Positions 60,474 through 64,000 of a stretch of DNA of 64,000 bases are shown piece by piece (position 1 is the stretch's first letter; each line of letters starts with the position of its first letter). A program made the translations under genes and the position numbers. Under the pieces are notes generated by a model. The model was not told the origin of the DNA. It ran no database searches and was given only the letters and a program-made list of their open reading frames with translations. This stretch comes from UBA1447 sp964612185 (GTDB lineage Bacteria > Bacillota > Clostridia > Oscillospirales > Acutalibacteraceae): the NCBI GenBank assembly GCA_964612185.1, contig CAZTCR010000004.1:1-64000 (forward strand), written 5' to 3'.

Positions 60474-62642
60474 ATGCTATGTCATCTTGACGAGGTCCAC
60501 CGTGTGTTAAACGCCTTTTGCCAAACAGCAGGCATCGGGGCGATTTGCTTTGACGCGCAGCTCAACCTTGCCGGCTGCCGGCCGACCAAAACAATCGCCA
60601 GCGATTTGCTTTGCCTTGGCGCGGGAGAATTAACCCGTTTCGTGGCGGAAATAACGCAACAGCCGCCAGGCGGGCAGGCGGCTTATTACACCTATATTTT
60701 AAACGGCAATTTGGCCTGTCTGGTGGTCCCTGTCGCATCGGGGGACTTGTTCCTTGGTGCTTTTGTCACCCAGCCGGTATTTCTGAAAGCGCCTTCCGTG
60801 CAGGAAGCAGACACGCTGATTCGAAAAATCTCCCCCGCGCAAACCGACAGGGATGCGCTCAAAGCGATTATTAACCGGGTCCCCGTGCGGCATTTTGAAA
60901 AACTCGGCGCTTTTGGTGAAGTACTCGGCAGTCTGGCGCACAGTATCTTCAGCGGACTGACCTTTAAACCGGTACTCTGCGGGGAAACGGGCAACACGGA
61001 CACCGGCAGCGCCGAACCGGACACGAACCCGGACAAAACCAACCTTGACGAGGCATTCCCGGTTCGGCAACTGCGGTTCACCGATTACCTCAGCCTCAAA
61101 CAAGGGATTCAGGGCGGTGACACCGCCGCTGTTGACGATGCGGTCAATATCATTGCCAACGGCAGCAGCATGCCCACCCACCAATTGGACCGTAAAAATT
61201 ATCTCCGCTCGCTCAAGGACAGCTATATCAAAGTCTGTGCCATGGCTTGCTATGCCGCCATAGAGGCCAACGCGCCATACTACAAAATGCTTGACCTGGC
61301 GGACGAGCATATCCGGCAGATGGAAAAACTTGAAAACGCTTATCAGATATTCGACTTGATGAAGGCCACACTCATCGAGTTTACGCACGCCGTTAAGGTC
61401 AGCAGAATCCAGACGCACTCCAAGGCAGTCCGGCAGACATTGAATTATATTGACGAGCATTTTGATGAAAAAATCACGCTTGAACTGCTCGCGGAGCATA
61501 CGGGGCTGAGTACCTTCTACCTTTCATCCCTAATCAAAAAAGAAACCGGACTTATCCTGACAGATAATGTCAACGCCGTACGGATTGAAAAAAGTAAAAG
61601 ATTGCTGCTGGACGAATCGCTCAATGTCATCGATGTCGCCCACCGGGTCGGATTCAGCTATCAAAACCATTTTTCCACGGTATTTAAAAAGTTCACCGGC
61701 ATGACGCCGTCGGAATATGTGAAAGCCATGGCCAGGGGGCCGGAAACCAACGGCGGTGAAAAACGGGGCGACCGAACGATGGAAATCATCATTGAGCAAT
61801 TGCGTAAAACGCTTGCCATGCTGCCGGAAATGTATGACGCCGCCCGTGTTGTAGACCCGCGTGCCAGTACATCTTGGGCACTCAAAACCGGGCAGGACGA
61901 AACCATGACAGAAACCTGCTTTGACTTTTGGCAGCGTGGCGCCAAATGCGAAAACTGTATCTCGCAAAAAGCATACCTCAGCGGCAGCGCCGCATTTAAA
62001 ATCGAACCAAAAGGCGGCAGCACCTATATCGTCGCAGCAATCCCGAAAACCGTTAATAAATCCACCTATGTCATCGAAGTGCTAAAAAAAGTCGGCAGCA
62101 ATTCAGATACCGGCCCGGACGCCAAGACCGCCGGCTCAATCACACCGGAGTTGTATACGCCCGGTTTCCCGTTTGTCGGCAACTATTATACCCGGCGTAC
62201 GCTGGATAAAAAGCTGCGCGAATGGGTACGCCGCAGCAGGCTGGAAAACCGTCCCTTTTCCATCATACTTTCTCTGTGCGAAAACTATGCGGACGACGGC
62301 GTTTCCACCGCGGATTTGCACCGGGCGATTGTTGGGCGGCACGCGCAGAATCAAGCACTCTTTTTCGAGCCGGACAGCTGTTTTGTCGGCGTTTATACGG
62401 GGGACATATCGCTGCTCGCGCTGGGCGGTGCCGGGCAGGCGGAAGCCTGCCGGATTGCCGGGGCTATTGAAAACGAATTCAATAACATGGTCTTCAGCCC
62501 GGACGGGCAGGCAAGGTTTTATAAGTTCTGTTCCGGCGTGCAAACGCTCACCGACGACATAGCCGACGAACACGAGCTGGTCAGCCTTGCGCTCATGGAA
62601 CTCAACGCGAAAATTGAGGGCCGAACAAACAGCGGCAATTAA
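60474..62642 (+). CDS. AraC-type regulator fused to PAS-like and degenerate GGDEF-like domains
   Basis: 722 residues; ATG 60474 has GGAAGGCGG about 12 nt upstream. N-terminal part (about 1-165) is a sensory domain with PocR/PAS-like character (AFCQTAGIGAICFDAQ). Two helix-turn-helix units of an AraC domain span about 321-418 (LELLAEHTGLSTFYLSSLIK and VIDVAHRVGFSYQNHFS). Then a PAS-like domain (about 435-540) with TCFDFWQRGAKCENC. The last region (about 560-715) begins YYTRRTLDKKLREW like a GGDEF domain but has no GGDEF motif, so it should not make c-di-GMP. AraC domains are usually C-terminal, so this order is unusual. Confidence 0.8.
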   Translation: MLCHLDEVHRVLNAFCQTAGIGAICFDAQLNLAGCRPTKTIASDLLCLGAGELTRFVAEITQQPPGGQAAYYTYILNGNLACLVVPVASGDLFLGAFVTQPVFLKAPSVQEADTLIRKISPAQTDRDALKAIINRVPVRHFEKLGAFGEVLGSLAHSIFSGLTFKPVLCGETGNTDTGSAEPDTNPDKTNLDEAFPVRQLRFTDYLSLKQGIQGGDTAAVDDAVNIIANGSSMPTHQLDRKNYLRSLKDSYIKVCAMACYAAIEANAPYYKMLDLADEHIRQMEKLENAYQIFDLMKATLIEFTHAVKVSRIQTHSKAVRQTLNYIDEHFDEKITLELLAEHTGLSTFYLSSLIKKETGLILTDNVNAVRIEKSKRLLLDESLNVIDVAHRVGFSYQNHFSTVFKKFTGMTPSEYVKAMARGPETNGGEKRGDRTMEIIIEQLRKTLAMLPEMYDAARVVDPRASTSWALKTGQDETMTETCFDFWQRGAKCENCISQKAYLSGSAAFKIEPKGGSTYIVAAIPKTVNKSTYVIEVLKKVGSNSDTGPDAKTAGSITPELYTPGFPFVGNYYTRRTLDKKLREWVRRSRLENRPFSIILSLCENYADDGVSTADLHRAIVGRHAQNQALFFEPDSCFVGVYTGDISLLALGGAGQAEACRIAGAIENEFNNMVFSPDGQARFYKFCSGVQTLTDDIADEHELVSLALMELNAKIEGRTNSGN

Positions 62643-62694
62643 ACGGCTGCCCCGGGCGGCACCGCCGGCAACATGCCCGGCAGACGGAGAACGC

Positions 62695-63411
62695 ATGACA
62701 ACAAACCGCAAACAGCAAATAACGGAAATCCTGCTTGTCGCGCTGCGCATCGCCGTCGCGGCAATTTTGTTCTTTCTTGCCGTGACGAACTACCGCCGGC
62801 TCACACAACTGGATGTGCGGGCGGTTGTTTCGGCCGCTTCCGGCATCGGCATCGCCGCGGCGGCCGTCATTGGGATTTATCTGATCAAATCTGTTCTTTT
62901 TGTTGTGCCCGCTTCTATCATTTATATTTATACCGGCATGGCTTTTGACACGCCGCTCGCACTCGCGATCAATTTTGCCGGCATCGCGCTTGAAGTAACC
63001 GTTACCTTCTGGCTTGGCAGATTCCTCGGCGGCGGTTATGTTGAAAAAAAGATTCAGGGTAAAAAATGGGCCGGCAAACTCATGCAGGTTAAGGGGAAAA
63101 ACAAAGCCTCTTTCCTGTTTGCTGTGCGCGTCCTGCCGGCCTTCCCAATTGATTTTGTGAGCCTGTTCCTGGGCGCGTCCGGCATCGGCTTTTTACCCTA
63201 CTTTTTACTGTCGGTCGCGGGCATCATGCCGCGCGTTATTCTATTCACCATTCTTGGTGACGGACTCTATGATTACATTCCCATGGAACTGCTCGTCGGC
63301 GTTGCCGTTTCGAGCATCCCCGCGGCGCTTTTTGTGTGGCTTTTTCTGTACTTCAGGAAGAAAAGAAGAAACCGCAGGGAACCCGTGCCGCCGCCCGCCC
63401 GGCAGGAATGA
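62695..63411 (+). CDS. VTT/TVP38-family membrane protein
   Basis: 238 residues from ATG 62695 (GGAG 7 nt upstream); the frame is open into the previous gene but lacks a site. Hydrophobic segments lie near 10-30, 45-75, 85-110, 165-190 and 200-225. The VTT core includes FAGIALEVTVTFWLGRF and FAVRVLPAFPIDFVSLFLGA, which are typical of DedA/TVP38 relatives that act in lipid handling or transport. It lies 52 bp after the AraC gene and may be cotranscribed. Confidence 0.85.
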   Translation: MTTNRKQQITEILLVALRIAVAAILFFLAVTNYRRLTQLDVRAVVSAASGIGIAAAAVIGIYLIKSVLFVVPASIIYIYTGMAFDTPLALAINFAGIALEVTVTFWLGRFLGGGYVEKKIQGKKWAGKLMQVKGKNKASFLFAVRVLPAFPIDFVSLFLGASGIGFLPYFLLSVAGIMPRVILFTILGDGLYDYIPMELLVGVAVSSIPAALFVWLFLYFRKKRRNRREPVPPPARQE

Positions 63412-63569
63412 ATCGTCCTCCATTGTTTTTCCCTCCAACAAATACCCGGTATGGTTCTTGTTGCTTAAAGGGTGTTCATCGGCACGGTTTTACCGCGGCT
63501 GTTCACCCCTTTCGAGATAAGCGGGCATTGACATCCGGTTGAATTTGTGATAATGTTTGGGTAGAGCAA

Positions 63570-63660
63570 ATGCAAAAAAATTGAATAGCAAACCTGCCGA
63601 AAGGCAGTGACGCAAAGCTATAGGGCCTAAAAACAGGATGTTTATGGCAGCCAGTTGCCG
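63570..63660 (+). ncRNA. c-di-GMP-I (GEMM) riboswitch
   Basis: Conserved blocks in order: AATAGCAAACC (63584-63594), the GAAA tetraloop hairpin CCTGCCGAAAGGCAG, GTGACGCAAAGC (63607-63618), GGGCCTAA, and the closing GGCAGCCAGTTGCC (63646-63659). The 5' limit is approximate. The 63412-63768 gap holds this aptamer and a terminator in front of the partial gene at 63769. Confidence 0.9.
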
Positions 63661-63713
63661 TTTTACAACGTTAAAGTAACAGTTTTTATTTAACTTGTAA
63701 TATGCTATGTGAT

Positions 63714-63750
63714 GGCAACTGAATTTTTTCGGTTGCCGTTTTTTTGTTTT
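63714..63750 (+). terminator. Terminator of the c-di-GMP riboswitch
   Basis: GGCAACTGAA (63714-63723) pairs with TTCGGTTGCC (63728-63737), followed by GTTTTTTTG. CAGTTGCC in the aptamer's 3' end (63652-63659) is complementary to GGCAACTG (63714-63721), so aptamer folding and terminator formation may be mutually exclusive with an alternative pairing. Confidence 0.85.
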
Positions 63751-63768
63751 TTCAAGGGGAGCGAAGAA

Positions 63769-64000
63769 GTGAAAAATGAAGTTAACATCTTAAATACAAC
63801 GCATGTCAAAAAGATTAAAACCGCTAAGGCAGTGATGCTCTGTGTGGTTTTTATTCCCTTTTTTGTTGTCAACGGCATTTTTATTGCAACAGGAACTTTT
63901 AATAGAAACAGACTGTCCGGTGTGGTTGAAACAAGCGCCGGGATTGTGCAGACAAAACCCCCGGAATACACGGTCACCCCGCATGACAACAATGCGCTCG
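63769..64000 (+). CDS. Partial exported or membrane-anchored protein under c-di-GMP control
   Basis: 77 codons are visible from GTG 63769, with AAGGGGAG upstream, and the frame is open to the edge. The product begins MKNEVNILNTTHVKKIKTAK, then a hydrophobic stretch (about 22-44, AVMLCVVFIPFFVVNGIFIA), then a polar region with a Pro-rich segment. This is a signal-anchor pattern. The riboswitch and terminator at 63570-63750 directly precede it. Family cannot be assigned from this fragment. Confidence 0.75.
   Translation, partial: MKNEVNILNTTHVKKIKTAKAVMLCVVFIPFFVVNGIFIATGTFNRNRLSGVVETSAGIVQTKPPEYTVTPHDNNAL

Noticed and set aside
62150..62640. Active diguanylate cyclase domain in the AraC-type protein
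   Set aside because: The region resembles a GGDEF fold at its start but has no GGDEF motif or metal-binding Asp at the expected place.

Overview
The window looks like the chromosome of an anaerobic Gram-positive bacterium of class Clostridia, moderately GC-rich. The evidence is Bacillota-type ribosome binding sites, several TTG and GTG starts, a CD1247-type zinc-ribbon gene next to efp, a yqeK/nadD/rsfS cluster, SipW-type signal peptidases with their fibre subunits, a class B sortase, and TPP and c-di-GMP riboswitches. No rRNA, tRNA, CRISPR array or transposase was seen.

Layout. 1-5740 (minus): the N-terminal 1193 codons of a very large surface protein made of InlB/Listeria-Bacteroides repeats, then two paralogous exported beta-propeller-like proteins. 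5946-16726 (plus): five paralogous alpha/beta-hydrolases (three exported, two apparently cytoplasmic) with one MFS transporter among them. 16868-21142 (plus): a ZnuA-like lipoprotein lacking expected metal ligands, an exported PHP phosphoesterase, a metallo-beta-lactamase-fold hydrolase and a short-chain dehydrogenase. 21257-24199 (minus): an AT-richer, tightly overlapping cassette of a PD-(D/E)XK-like/winged-helix protein, a Ser/Thr kinase and an unrecognised protein, with its own promoter; it is a candidate accessory or defence module. 24373-33626 (minus): housekeeping genes (maf, NUDIX hydrolase, CD1247-type protein, efp, M24 peptidase, rpsU, leuS, rsfS, yqeK, nadD) and an ABC exporter pair. 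33663-44998 (minus): two tandem MFS carriers, a membrane protein, a TPR/zinc-ribbon membrane protein, a TPP riboswitch with thiT, a radical SAM enzyme, another MFS carrier and a GH106-like glycosidase. 45260-46177 (plus): a DUF4474 exported protein.

46374-59982 (minus) is a cell-surface assembly locus: a pseudo-receiver/SipW fusion, an LPxT-type wall-anchored protein, three TasA/BsaA-like SipW substrates around a second SipW, a 1982-residue exported protein (ThuA-like, DUF11, kelch-like and Cna-B-like parts), a class B sortase and a lipoprotein. 60474-63411 (plus) holds an AraC regulator fused to PAS-like and degenerate GGDEF-like domains, and a VTT-family membrane protein. The right edge carries a c-di-GMP-I riboswitch with terminator in front of a partial exported-protein gene. 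c-di-GMP therefore probably influences surface functions here.

Non-coding structure includes two arrays of about 11-bp degenerate repeats (12737-12837, 26613-26722), two 7-bp tandem arrays (14859-14893, 26731-26765; the second supplies the stop codon of the M24 peptidase gene), and GTTCGCC-type palindromes near 16.7 kb. Start codons were placed by ribosome binding site wherever a longer frame was open. All functional calls are by reading motifs; no database search was possible.
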